Positions 34,420 through 43,289 of a DNA stretch of 64,000 nt are shown piece after piece; position 1 is the first letter of the stretch, and each line of letters begins with the position of its first letter. The notes under the pieces are model-generated. The model searched no databases and had not been told where the DNA came from. It saw only the letters and a list, made by a program, of their open reading frames with translations. Where the stretch lies: contig NZ_JAJAVG010000004.1 in assembly GCF_020531915.1 (NCBI RefSeq), forward strand, positions 806,001 to 870,000, written 5' to 3'. The translations under genes were made by a program, and so were the position numbers. The DNA comes from Methylovorus mays. Lineage in GTDB: Bacteria > Pseudomonadota > Gammaproteobacteria > Burkholderiales > Methylophilaceae.

Positions 34420-35340
34420 ATGGAATTTATTCAATTAATGCGTGTGTTCTCGAAATTGGCAGAGCTCGGAAGTTTCACGAAGGTCTCCGATGCGATGGAA
34501 ATTGGTCGCCCTCAAGTGACGGTTGCCATTCAAGAACTTGAAACGAAGCTCGGCGTCCGACTTTTCCAAAGAACGACAAGAAAGGTCAGCCTCACCCAGG
34601 AGGGAGAGAGTTTTTACGAACGAGCCGAAGAGATTCTTCGGAGCGTATCAGAGATTTCGACGATGTTCGGTACTTCCGGAGCACCGCCTGCGGGCAGGGT
34701 ACGCTTGAATATTTCTGCCGCGCTCGCACAACAAAAATTCATGGATCTATTGATGCAATTCCACAGGCTTCACCCTGGGATTGAGCTTATCCTTGGCGTG
34801 ACCGATCGTGCGGTCGATTTGATTTCTGAAGGGGTGGACTGTGCATTGAGGATTGGCGAGCTACGCGATTCCAGCATGGTGGCGCGGAGGATCGGCAACG
34901 CGGTAATGGTGACTTGCGCGTCGCCAAGCTATTTTGCGGAGTTCGGAAGCCCTAGTTCAATCGAGGATCTTCCGAGCCATCGAAGCGTAAGTTTCGTGTC
35001 TGGTATGAGCAACCGCCCGTTGCCATGGCACTTCAGCATTAACGGAGAAGATCGTACCTATACCGGCCGCGGAAGCATAAGCGCCAACGAATCGAAAGCG
35101 TATATTCGATGTGGTTTGGCTGGGTTCGGCATCATTCAAGCCCCCGGCATCGCCGTTGATGAACATCTTGCCAGCGGGGCTCTCATTGCGATTCTTGATG
35201 ATATTAAACCAGCGCCCCGGCCGATATCGCTCATTTATCCGACACGAAGCTATTTAGCACCTCACCTTCAAATTTTCTTCAACTGGTTAGTGGAGAGATT
35301 TGTGAGCATCGACGATATTTGGATAGAAAGCCAAACTTAG
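34420..35340 (+). CDS. LysR-family regulator (AT-richer block)
   Basis: The 306-residue LysR protein begins MEFIQLMRVFSKLAELGSFT, with HTH (VSDAMEIGRPQVTVAIQELETKLGVRLFQRTTRKVSLTQEG) and effector domain. Codon choice is visibly more AT-rich than in neighbouring ICE genes (for example many ATT, TTC/TTT and GAA codons), as in the convergent oxidoreductase gene that follows. The two probably arrived together from a different source. It is likely to regulate that oxidoreductase, but the arrangement is convergent, so this is uncertain. Confidence 0.88.
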   Translation: MEFIQLMRVFSKLAELGSFTKVSDAMEIGRPQVTVAIQELETKLGVRLFQRTTRKVSLTQEGESFYERAEEILRSVSEISTMFGTSGAPPAGRVRLNISAALAQQKFMDLLMQFHRLHPGIELILGVTDRAVDLISEGVDCALRIGELRDSSMVARRIGNAVMVTCASPSYFAEFGSPSSIEDLPSHRSVSFVSGMSNRPLPWHFSINGEDRTYTGRGSISANESKAYIRCGLAGFGIIQAPGIAVDEHLASGALIAILDDIKPAPRPISLIYPTRSYLAPHLQIFFNWLVERFVSIDDIWIESQT

Positions 35341-35505
35341 CCGCTCTGGCATCCTTAGACTTGTCTTAACTTCCCAAGCCCCTTTGCCCCGCCTCCTAGC
35401 GAGTGCGCGGGGAGACGGGGTGAAAATTGGCAGCGAAAGCTGAATTTCGCAATTCCAGTAATGAGGAACGTCAGATCAGACAATTCACCCTAAGAGGCGG
35501 ATGAG

Positions 35506-36483
35506 TTATATGGCTAGCTCATCCACCACTTCGGCAACAGTCTTGATGCGACGAATGTTTCCAATACCTGTTCCGAGCGAAATATAGCCGTCGTCAGTAT
35601 TGCCTTCCAGCATACCAATTCGCAAACCACGCAGCCCGCCCATCAGCTTGCCAAGATCTTCGTTGCTGGCGCCCGCTTTATCCAACTCTACTAATTTATG
35701 CGCCAGTTTTCCGGGCAGGGATCGGTAGTAATCAGGCATTGTGCGGAAGAGAAGCAAATCAAGCCCGTTGGAAGAGACAATCTTGTCCTTTACAGATTGA
35801 GGAACGCGGCTTTCCACGGTGCTAATAAACGCGGAACCCACGGAAACTCCACTGGCACCCAAGGCGTGCGCTGCCCGAGCCGTGCGCTTGTCGGAGATCC
35901 CACCGGCGGCCAAGACGGGTACATCTCTTGCCGCATCGACGATCAGTGGAACAATAGAGAAGGTGCCAAGGGCCGTGCCAGGCAGAGTACCACCTTCGTC
36001 AAAACCAGTAGCAACAATAATATCAGCACCAGCATTCTCGGCGAGTCGAGTGTTTTCCGGCGTAGGATTAAGGTCGCGGTAGATGATTTTGATCCCAGCC
36101 TCCTTTAATTCGTCAAACAATTTGGGAATTACCGCTCCTTCACCGTAGCCGGTGTATAGGGTCGCTTTGACACCCTCTTCCTTCATCACTTTCAGGATAT
36201 GCGGAGTCCAAATGTCGTTCTCCGCCATCGGGATCAAGTTAACGCCAAACGGCTTATCTGTGAGCGCTTTTGTCTTTCTGATTTCGTCGCGCATCTTTTC
36301 GGCGGTCTCCTCCGGAGTCGATACTGCGGTCTCGGCAGTTAGTCCTGCGTTGGGGCCGAGGACTCCCAGGCCACCGGCATTGCCAACAGCCGCGACTAGA
36401 CGCGCGTCAGTCAACCAAGAGAGAGGAGCCTGAATAACAGGCTTTTCGATTCCGAGAATTTTACAGATGCGATTGATATGCAT
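35506..36483 (-). CDS. FMN-dependent oxidoreductase of the nitronate monooxygenase / NADH:quinone reductase family
   Basis: The 325-residue TIM-barrel flavoprotein begins MHINRICKILGIEKPVIQAP and has VGNAGGLGVLGPNAG, VLAAGGISDKRTARAAHALG and a GVSVGSAF phosphate-binding turn. True class I nitronate monooxygenases carry a catalytic His in a GGH turn; here the equivalent reads TGFDEGGTLPG, with no His. The family also contains PA1024-like NADH:quinone reductases, so a quinone reductase or other flavin activity is at least as likely. The frame is open upstream to 36687, but the start at 36483 fits family length. Codon use is AT-rich compared with the surroundings. Confidence 0.8.
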   Translation of the reverse strand: MHINRICKILGIEKPVIQAPLSWLTDARLVAAVGNAGGLGVLGPNAGLTAETAVSTPEETAEKMRDEIRKTKALTDKPFGVNLIPMAENDIWTPHILKVMKEEGVKATLYTGYGEGAVIPKLFDELKEAGIKIIYRDLNPTPENTRLAENAGADIIVATGFDEGGTLPGTALGTFSIVPLIVDAARDVPVLAAGGISDKRTARAAHALGASGVSVGSAFISTVESRVPQSVKDKIVSSNGLDLLLFRTMPDYYRSLPGKLAHKLVELDKAGASNEDLGKLMGGLRGLRIGMLEGNTDDGYISLGTGIGNIRRIKTVAEVVDELAI

Positions 36484-36988
36484 GGCGACGTTCCAGTGTA
36501 GATTCAGTAAAAGCAAAAAATTGGGCGCTTCGGATAATCGATGATCCTTGAACGAGAGGCTACGCCAAGTGGAGACGGAAAAAATTAGCCCGTCGGATAA
36601 AACACTGTTATTGATTTTCTTAACAAGCGGCTTCTCGATATTCAAGACGATACTTTCTTCTTTCGACTGAACATGCTTGAGGTGCAAGCGGCTCCGATGC
36701 GTCTTTAGTAAGTCATTTATGACGAAATAAAATCTAGATAGGAGAATCTCTGCCGAGAAGTGGCCAGCACGTCGGCACGCTCAAATATGGCAACCCGCGC
36801 GACCACCATTCCGCACACCTGCCCGGATGGGACGGCCTTCGTGCCGTATCAGTAAGTCTGGAAAGTGCGGGCGGGGGATGACCGCTGGCCCACAACGCGC
36901 TGGCGCTCACGCTGCGGTACGCGGTCTACAATCCGCATAAGCTGGCGTAGTTGGTCAAAAGCACACGTGTGTCTGCGGAAACTGTGTG
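36484..36988. other. Non-coding stretch between oxidoreductase and aldehyde dehydrogenase genes
   Basis: About 500 bases without a convincing gene. The left part (to about 36760) is AT-rich and presumably holds the promoter of the oxidoreductase gene. The right part (36770-36970) is GC-richer, and one plus frame reads PLAHNALALTLRYAVYNPHKLA, which looks like protein debris of unknown origin, interrupted by stops. It is followed by a terminator at 36989. Confidence 0.4.
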
Positions 36989-37022
36989 AAAAAAAACCCG
37001 CCGCGAGGAGTTGCGGCGGGTT
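36989..37022 (-). terminator. Rho-independent terminator downstream of the aldehyde dehydrogenase
   Basis: On the minus strand a 10-bp stem (AACCCGCCGC with GCGGCGGGTT, eight-base loop) is followed by a run of eight T. It lies about 100 bp after the stop of the aldehyde dehydrogenase gene. Confidence 0.85.
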
Positions 37023-37122
37023 CGATAACGACAGCACCCTGTGAATCTATCCGTGGTTGCCGCCATCTATACATCAGGTCTGCTAGCGGACTTCAGGAAG
37101 TTCCTATAGGCCGAATCACTTG

Positions 37123-38622
37123 TCAGAACGGGTAAGTTCCCTTGTTGTGCTGGATCGTGACCCAGTGGTCTCTTGTTAGTTCATGGAGAATCCACTCACC
37201 ACCGAAGCGCCCAAGACCGCTGTTCTTTTCGCCGCCAAAGGGGCCTGAGCGTGAATCGTCAACACTATGATCGTTGATGTGCGTCATTCCTGCTTCGACG
37301 CCCAGCGCGAACCGGACTCCTCGATCTTGGTCTTGGGTGAACACTGCGGACGATAATCCGAATTCCGTCTCGTTGGCGACGCGCAAAGCTTCCTCATCAC
37401 CGGAAACTTTGATAATCGGCGCGATTGGGCCGAACATTTCACTTTGAGCAAAGGGGGAGTCGTTATTGACATCGACGAATACATGGGGTGGCAGCACCAG
37501 ACCTTGAGCATCTCCTCCCAGTAGCTGCTTAGCGCCGGTATCTTGGGCGAGCTTCAGCATGGCGAGATGTGCGGTGAGCTGCTTTTGGCTAATTACGGGC
37601 CCAATCGCCACAGCCGGGTCGCGCGGGTCGCCATATTTGAGCGTCCTGACGTGCTCGACAAATTGCTCCACGAATTCATCATGCACCCTCGCGTCGACAA
37701 TGATTCGGTTCGAGCTCATGCATATCTGACCCTGATGCAAGAATCGCCCGACGACAGCGCTACGAACAGCATGCTCCAAGTCGGCATCATCAAGCACAAC
37801 GAGCGGCGCGTTACCGCCTAGCTCAAGCGCAACGCGCTTTATCCGTGGCCCAGTCATAGCGAGAGACCCGACCCGCCTGCCAACCCGCGTCGAGCCAGTA
37901 AACGAGATCATTCTGGGTACGGGATGCAAAGTAAAAGCATCTCCAATCTCTTCGGATGGACCAATGACGACGTTGAGCAGGCCGCCAGGTAATCCTGCTT
38001 CCTCAAAGATCTTCGCCAGCAGCAAAGCCCCAGTGACAGGGGTATATTCGGCAGGCTTCACAACAACAGCGTTTCCCAGAGCCAACGCCGGCGCCACTGA
38101 CCGCTGGGTTAGATAGAGAGGAAAGTTCCACGGGCTGATCACTCCCACCACGCCGAGAGGCTGACGATACGCGCGACTCTCTTTGCTAGGCGCATCAATG
38201 GGCAACAGACGTCCCTCGGTCCTGTATGGGAAGGTCGCAGCTTCTTGGGTGATTCCAACAGAGACCTGCCACTCCATTTCAGCCTTGGTTCGGGTGCTGC
38301 CCGCCTCGCTGATAAGCCAATCCACGATTTCTTCATGTCGGGAAATCATGATGTCCGCAGCACGGGTCAGGACTCGTGCCCGCTCGTGCGGCGCTGCGGT
38401 ACCCCATTGACGTTGAGCCTGCTCTGCTGCGCGATAGGCCTCGTCCAGATCGCTGGCGTTGGCGTTTGGGATTTCAACCAAGGTCTCGCCTGTATAAGGA
38501 TCGGTATCCATCCGCACAGTGCCAAGCCTTCCCGTCCGCCAATGGCCTGAGATGTACTGATCCGCAAACCCTTCATAGCGCCGCGGTGCGGTCGCCGCAG
38601 CGGAAAATTCGACATGAGACAT
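37123..38622 (-). CDS. NAD(P)-dependent aldehyde dehydrogenase
   Basis: The 499-residue enzyme oxidises aldehydes to acids. The general base and nucleophile are visible as LELGGNAP (E267) and GQICMSSNR (C301), 34 residues apart as in the family. SPWNFPLYL and FTGSTRVGRRVG form the cofactor site. It resembles the benzaldehyde/vanillin dehydrogenase branch (GAEKNSGLGRFGGEW-like end, here GGEKNSGLGRFGGEW). It follows the SDR gene at 38851 on the same strand after 228 bases, so an alcohol-to-aldehyde-to-acid pair is possible. Confidence 0.93.
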   Translation of the reverse strand: MSHVEFSAAATAPRRYEGFADQYISGHWRTGRLGTVRMDTDPYTGETLVEIPNANASDLDEAYRAAEQAQRQWGTAAPHERARVLTRAADIMISRHEEIVDWLISEAGSTRTKAEMEWQVSVGITQEAATFPYRTEGRLLPIDAPSKESRAYRQPLGVVGVISPWNFPLYLTQRSVAPALALGNAVVVKPAEYTPVTGALLLAKIFEEAGLPGGLLNVVIGPSEEIGDAFTLHPVPRMISFTGSTRVGRRVGSLAMTGPRIKRVALELGGNAPLVVLDDADLEHAVRSAVVGRFLHQGQICMSSNRIIVDARVHDEFVEQFVEHVRTLKYGDPRDPAVAIGPVISQKQLTAHLAMLKLAQDTGAKQLLGGDAQGLVLPPHVFVDVNNDSPFAQSEMFGPIAPIIKVSGDEEALRVANETEFGLSSAVFTQDQDRGVRFALGVEAGMTHINDHSVDDSRSGPFGGEKNSGLGRFGGEWILHELTRDHWVTIQHNKGTYPF

Positions 38623-38850
38623 GATGTTTTTCTCCGGTTAAGAAGCAGCCAATGGGTGCGGCAAGGTCGGGGATAGCATCTGGCACAACTCAAACCGAGG
38701 GAAGGACCTAGATGACAAGACTGATGGCGCAACGCGCCATTGGAGATGGGTTGGCGCTAGAGATATCGCCGCATCTTCAGCGGTCTTGGGGATGGGAATA
38801 TTTCCCTTTGACTCGCCAATAGGCCTGCCCGCCCCTCGTATGCACCCCAC

Positions 38851-39699
38851 TTAATCAGGGAAGTCAGTTGCGTCAGATACTTCGCGCCAGGCCGTTAGAT
38901 CTTTTTCCACTGCTGCCAATTTCTGGAATGCAAGATCGTTTGCAATCTTTCCCGCGAACAGATGCAGGGGAGGCTCAGCCGCACCTGCGGCTTGGATGAT
39001 CAAAGAAGCGAGCTTGTTCGGGTCGCCCGCTTGCTTTCCGGCCATTTCATCCAGATGCACGTCGAGCAATGTTTGTGCGGCGGTGTATTCCCGGATGCTG
39101 TGCTGTGCGACTACCAGCGAACCGGACGACAGGAACTCGGTACGAACAGGCCCCGGATAGACCAAGGTTGCCTTGATACCGAATTCCGCGACTTCGGCCG
39201 CGAGAGCTTCCGTCAGTCCTGCAAGTGCGAATTTGGTAGCCGCGTAGATTCCCCATCCTGCATACCCGCCCTGAAAGCCGGCAATCGAACCGACATTGAA
39301 GACGTGTCCACTGCGCTGCTGACGCATATGAGGTAGCACGTGGCGGAGGACATGTGCTGGTGCAAAGAGGTTCACTTCAAAGTTGCGACGCAGTTCTTCG
39401 TCGGATGTCCCCTCTATGGTGCCCTGCAGACCATAGCCTGCGTTGTTGACAATCACATCGATTCGCCCGAATTGAGCGATGGCTTGAGCGACACAGGCCT
39501 GCACGCTGCGCTCATCGACGAGATCGACTTGTACGGGCAAAAACGTATCGGACGCAGGCCCAATCAGATCGACGAGCGAAGCCAATGTACGCGACGTAGC
39601 GACCACGTTGGCACCGCTTTTCAGAAGCTCGCGCACTAGCGCCAGACCGATGCCCTTTGAAGCACCGGTGACAAGCCATGTTTTCTCGTTCTTACTCAT
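38851..39699 (-). CDS. SDR family oxidoreductase
   Basis: The 282-residue SDR has TGASKGIG (residues 11-18), NNAGYG, a Ser in NVGSIAGFQGG and YAATK as catalytic motif, plus the longer C-terminus usual in the 'oxidoreductase/SDR' group that includes retinol-dehydrogenase-like proteins. It is divergent from the MdaB-type gene at 40124. The 424-bp gap between them carries an inverted pair of a 17-bp motif. AGAGGATCAT precedes the start. Confidence 0.9.
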   Translation of the reverse strand: MSKNEKTWLVTGASKGIGLALVRELLKSGANVVATSRTLASLVDLIGPASDTFLPVQVDLVDERSVQACVAQAIAQFGRIDVIVNNAGYGLQGTIEGTSDEELRRNFEVNLFAPAHVLRHVLPHMRQQRSGHVFNVGSIAGFQGGYAGWGIYAATKFALAGLTEALAAEVAEFGIKATLVYPGPVRTEFLSSGSLVVAQHSIREYTAAQTLLDVHLDEMAGKQAGDPNKLASLIIQAAGAAEPPLHLFAGKIANDLAFQKLAAVEKDLTAWREVSDATDFPD

Positions 39700-39845
39700 G
39701 ATGATCCTCTAAGTGGATGGATAAAAGCGATGCAAGCCGCAATGGTCATCGTGCGGCAGTGTCGCTGCTGGCCGCACTTGCGGCGTGGGTTGATTGATTA
39801 TCTTCTCCACCATATCCACCGATGTGCACGATCAGGGATTAATGA

Positions 39846-39961
39846 TGCATAAAAGTCCGAATCTTCCCTGGGGCCGCACCTGACGCTCGTAGCAGACGAT
39901 AGTCTTCACTGACTTGTTCGCATCGACCTATCTGCCGGGTCAAAATTCGGATTTTTATGCA
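39846..39961. promoter_or_regulatory. Inverted pair of a 17-bp motif between divergent SDR and mdaB-type genes
   Basis: TGCATAAAAGTCCGAAT at 39846-39862 recurs as the reverse complement with one mismatch at 39945-39961, 82 bp apart. Relative to the two divergent genes both copies have the same orientation, each about 150 bp upstream of its gene. The length and lack of internal symmetry fit AraC-type sites better than LysR dyads. The rest of the 39700-40123 gap shows no gene. Confidence 0.6.
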
Positions 39962-40123
39962 CTAACTGTGGAAGAACAGACAGCCCAACTTCGCTGCTTT
40001 ACCCGATAGTAAACGCAGCTACTGAGGTTGGAGACACCACATGTCGAGTCCACTTGGGCGACTAATGGCGATACCTCTCCAGCGCACGCTCCGGTTCGAC
40101 TACCACATCTATCGAGGATTGAT

Positions 40124-40777
40124 ATGAAACACGCCTTAGTTATTAATGCATTTCAGTTGTATGAAGGATTCTCCAAGGGAGAGCTCAATAAGACGATGGC
40201 CAGCGTAATCCAGGAGGAGTTGGAGCGCAGGGGCTACGAGGTCCGAACGACGAATATCGAGCAGGGCTACGTCGTACAAGAAGAAGTCGAAAAGCATCTA
40301 TGGGCGGACGTAATCATCCTGCAGACCCCAATCCATTGGTTTGGCGCCCCTTGGATCTACAAGAAGTATGCCGACGAGATATTTACGGCAGGACTACTGC
40401 AGAAAGTTCTGATCGTGAACGATGGGCGTGTCCTAGGCGATCCCTCCAAACAGTACGGCACTGGCGGCTTGATGCAGGGCAAGAAGTACATGCTGTCCTT
40501 GACCTGGAATGCCCCGCGCGCGGCTTTTGACGACAAAGGCCAGTACCTCTTCGAGGGAAAGTCCGTCGACGACGTCATGGTCGCCAACACCGCCAACTAC
40601 CGGTTCTGCGGCGCAGAGGTTCTCCCTTCCTTCTCGTCTTTCAACGTCATCAAGGACCCGCATGTGGCCGAGGACATCGTGCGGCTTCGCGAACACCTGG
40701 CGCAGCTCTTCCCGATCCCTGCAGCGGACGGCGGAGAAGAGACGGCGGCATGGCATGCGCAAGCAGCAACTGCCTGA
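40124..40777 (+). CDS. mdaB: NAD(P)H-dependent quinone reductase, MdaB-like flavodoxin fold
   Basis: The 217-residue FAD-binding flavodoxin-fold enzyme starts MKHALVINAFQLYEGFSKGE and contains VIILQTPIHWFGAPWIYKKY, GLMQGKKYMLSLTWNAP and a C-terminal FNVIKDPHVAEDIVRLREHL. These fit MdaB, which reduces quinones by two electrons at the cytoplasmic side. The start at 40124 has GAGG upstream; an open frame begins earlier at 40028. It leads a plus-strand group with flavin reductase, DUF6506 and aldo/keto reductase genes. Confidence 0.85.
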   Translation: MKHALVINAFQLYEGFSKGELNKTMASVIQEELERRGYEVRTTNIEQGYVVQEEVEKHLWADVIILQTPIHWFGAPWIYKKYADEIFTAGLLQKVLIVNDGRVLGDPSKQYGTGGLMQGKKYMLSLTWNAPRAAFDDKGQYLFEGKSVDDVMVANTANYRFCGAEVLPSFSSFNVIKDPHVAEDIVRLREHLAQLFPIPAADGGEETAAWHAQAATA

Positions 40778-40790
40778 GCGGGGGACCACG

Positions 40791-41348
40791 ATGCGCCGGC
40801 TTGAAGCGTCAAAGACCTACCGGATACTTGAATCTGGCCCCATCGTCATGGTCTGCACAAACGATGGCGCACGCTCCAACATCATGACCATGGGTTTCCA
40901 CATGATGGTTCAGCACGCGCCACCGTTGATCGGATGCGTCGTCGGCCCCTGGGATCACAGCTTCACCGCGCTCCGCGCGACCGGCGAATGCGTTCTCGCA
41001 GTGCCCGGTGCTGACCTGGCGCGCACTGTCGTTGACGTCGGAAACTGCAGTGGCGCGGAAGTGGACAAGTTCGAACACTTCGGCTTGGCCACCTCCAAAG
41101 CTGCGAAGGTCAAAGCTCCGCTATTGAGCGACTGCCTCTATAACATCGAGTGTGTCGTGCACGACGACACACTGGTCGACAAGTATCAGCTTTTCATCCT
41201 CGAAGCTGTTGCTGCCTGGTCCAACGATTCGCGCAAGGAACGCCGCTTCTTGCACCACCACGGCGACGGCACGTTCACTGCCGACGGGGAGCGCTTCGAT
41301 TTGCGAGACCGCATGACGCTTTGGAAGCAATTCCAAGTTGACCTGTAA
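40791..41348 (+). CDS. Flavin reductase family protein (FMN-binding split barrel)
   Basis: The 185-residue protein begins MRRLEASKTYRILESGPIVM and has the split-barrel elements NIMTMGFHMMVQHAPPLIGC and HSFTALRATGECVLAVP. Members use NAD(P)H to reduce flavin or bind FMN as stand-alone oxidoreductases. It is 13 bases downstream of the MdaB-type gene, with a GGGGGA site before the ATG. Confidence 0.88.
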   Translation: MRRLEASKTYRILESGPIVMVCTNDGARSNIMTMGFHMMVQHAPPLIGCVVGPWDHSFTALRATGECVLAVPGADLARTVVDVGNCSGAEVDKFEHFGLATSKAAKVKAPLLSDCLYNIECVVHDDTLVDKYQLFILEAVAAWSNDSRKERRFLHHHGDGTFTADGERFDLRDRMTLWKQFQVDL

Positions 41349-41374
41349 ATGCGTACACCTTTGGAGTTTCGGAT

Positions 41375-41635
41375 ATGGACCATACCAAGTACGCCTTCAT
41401 CATCAAGGCACCCGGCTACCGCCGGAACACGCACAAAGCACACATGAAATCGCCTGCGTTCGACGCAAAATTCATCGGTGTGGAGGACTTTGACGAAGCG
41501 CTGGCTGCCATCGAAGACCTTGCCGGTGCAGGTACGCAGGTTGTCGAACTTTGCGGCGGCTTCTCGGCGCAGGAGGCGACAAAGCTGCGTCGCCGTTTCC
41601 CCGACTGCGAGATCGGGCGCGTGACGTACCCGTAA
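41375..41635 (+). CDS. DUF6506 family protein
   Basis: The 86-residue protein has the pattern of this small family: KYAFIIKAPGYRRNTHKA, then a FDAKFIGVEDFDEALAAIE helix and VVELCGGFSAQEATKLRRRF. It lies between the flavin reductase and aldo/keto reductase genes with 26- and 54-base gaps, so co-transcription is likely. No function is known; the ELCGGF turn suggests ligand binding only by appearance. Confidence 0.7.
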   Translation: MDHTKYAFIIKAPGYRRNTHKAHMKSPAFDAKFIGVEDFDEALAAIEDLAGAGTQVVELCGGFSAQEATKLRRRFPDCEIGRVTYP

Positions 41636-41689
41636 GAGATCCCGCCCTACGGGCAGCTTTTTTCACTTCATTCCTATTGGAGATCCATC

Positions 41690-42745
41690 ATGAAATACAA
41701 GACTCTAGGCAACACCGGCCTTCTCGTTTCCCAACTGTGTCTCGGCACCATGACGTTCGGTGACGGTAGCGGGATCTACAAGCACATCGGCGCCGCGGGA
41801 CAGAAAGACGCCGACGATCTGGTCAAGGCTGCACTGGACGCAGGCGTCAACTTCTTCGATACCGCCGATGTCTACTCCGACGGCGCCAGCGAACAGATGC
41901 TGGGCCAGGCCTTCAAAAATCTTGGCATCGCGCGCAAGGATTTCGTTCTCGCGACCAAGGTGTACAGTCGCATGGGAGAAGGCCGCAACGACGTGGGCGC
42001 GTCGCGTGGGCACATCATGGATGCCGTGGAGGCGAGCCTGAAGCGCCTGCAGACCGATCATATCGACCTGTACCAGATTCACGCCAACGACACGGTGACG
42101 CCGGTGGAGGAAACGCTGCGCGCCCTTGATGACCTGGTCCGACAAGGCAAAGTCCGCTACGTCGGCGTCTCGAACTGGCAAGCCTGGAAGATCGCTCGTT
42201 CGCTGGGAACCTCCGAGCATCGGAATCTGGCGCGCTTCGAAACGTTGCAGGCTTACTATTCGCTGGCCGGTCGAGACCTCGAACGGGAGCTCGGCCCGCT
42301 GCTGGAAGCGGAAAAGATGGGCCTGCTGGTATGGAGCCCGCTTGCAGGCGGCCTGCTCTCGGGCAAATTCACTCGCGACAATCAGAAGCCTGGTGATTCG
42401 CGTCGCTCCGAGTTCGACTTCCCGATCGTCAACCGAGATCGCGCCTGGAACATCATCGACGTTCTGCTGCCTATCGCACAGGCCCACGGTTGCAGCCCGG
42501 CGCGCGTCGCCTTGGCGTGGCTGCTGTCCCGGCCAGTCGTCACCTCGGTGATCATGGGGGCCAAGCGCCTGGACCAACTCCAGGACAACCTCGCAGCTAT
42601 CGACCTGATCCTGACCGAGGATGAATTGCGCCAGCTCGACGAAGTCAGCGCACTTCCGCCTGAGTACCCGGGCTGGATGTTGAATACCCAGGGTGCCGAC
42701 AGGCTAGGCACGGTCGATCTGTGGTCGGCAGCTAGCACTTCCTGA
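41690..42745 (+). CDS. Aldo/keto reductase, copy 1
   Basis: The 351-residue AKR has NFFDTADVYSDGASE (Asp, Tyr), FVLATKVY (Lys), YQIHAND (His) and a C-terminal GAKRLDQLQDNL NADP-site segment. It is a close paralogue of the protein at 44655; most residues agree along the whole length. GGAGATCC precedes the start. It ends the MdaB/flavin reductase/DUF6506 group and is followed by a damaged SDR gene. Confidence 0.92.
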   Translation: MKYKTLGNTGLLVSQLCLGTMTFGDGSGIYKHIGAAGQKDADDLVKAALDAGVNFFDTADVYSDGASEQMLGQAFKNLGIARKDFVLATKVYSRMGEGRNDVGASRGHIMDAVEASLKRLQTDHIDLYQIHANDTVTPVEETLRALDDLVRQGKVRYVGVSNWQAWKIARSLGTSEHRNLARFETLQAYYSLAGRDLERELGPLLEAEKMGLLVWSPLAGGLLSGKFTRDNQKPGDSRRSEFDFPIVNRDRAWNIIDVLLPIAQAHGCSPARVALAWLLSRPVVTSVIMGAKRLDQLQDNLAAIDLILTEDELRQLDEVSALPPEYPGWMLNTQGADRLGTVDLWSAASTS

Positions 42746-42832
42746 GACCGGTAACGAGCATCTCGCCTAAGTCTTCTGCCGTGTCCGAGTCGCCTGCGGT
42801 TCGGACACGGCTGCAGCAAGGAAATCCCAATC

Positions 42833-43171
42833 ATGACCTCTATACAAGGCAAGACCACTATTGCTACTGGCGCAGCCAACGGCATCGGACGAGCGGAAGC
42901 CGATCTGCTCGCGCAGTCGGGTGCGTACGTCGTCTTCACTGACCTCGACGAGGTCAACGGCACATCGGCAGCCGAAGCATTTGGCGGCCATGAAATTTTG
43001 GTCCGCCACGATGTTTCCTCCGCGTCGGATTGGGAGCGAGTGATCGACGCTGTCTTCAACCGCCTGGGGTGCCCGGGGGACATCGCGTCACTGGCGAGGT
43101 ACCTGATCTCGGACGAAAGCTCCTTTGTGACCGCTGCGGACTTCCTAGCTGACGGCGGCTACACCCTTTGA
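42833..43171 (+). pseudogene. SDR gene with an in-frame internal deletion
   Basis: The 112-residue frame begins as an SDR (ATGAANGIGRA cofactor motif, FTDLDE after beta-2). After VFNRLG it jumps directly to the C-terminal family segment CPGDIASLARYLISDESSFV with TAADFLADGGYTL at the end. About 130 residues, including NNAG and the Ser-Tyr-Lys catalytic triad, are missing. The frame is preserved, so a protein could be made, but it cannot be an active SDR. Confidence 0.85.
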
Positions 43172-43289
43172 AGTACGCGGTACCAAGTCGAGCATTCGAC
43201 CACCGATGGCTCGGCCTTGGTGGGCTGCAGCTACGCTTCTCGATAAGGGACGAAACGGTGTTTGACGGATTGAGCCAGGAGGGCGGCCT

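Noticed and set aside
38638-38850. 70-residue minus frame between SDR and aldehyde dehydrogenase genes
   Set aside because: GTG start with no ribosome-binding site and no family resemblance.
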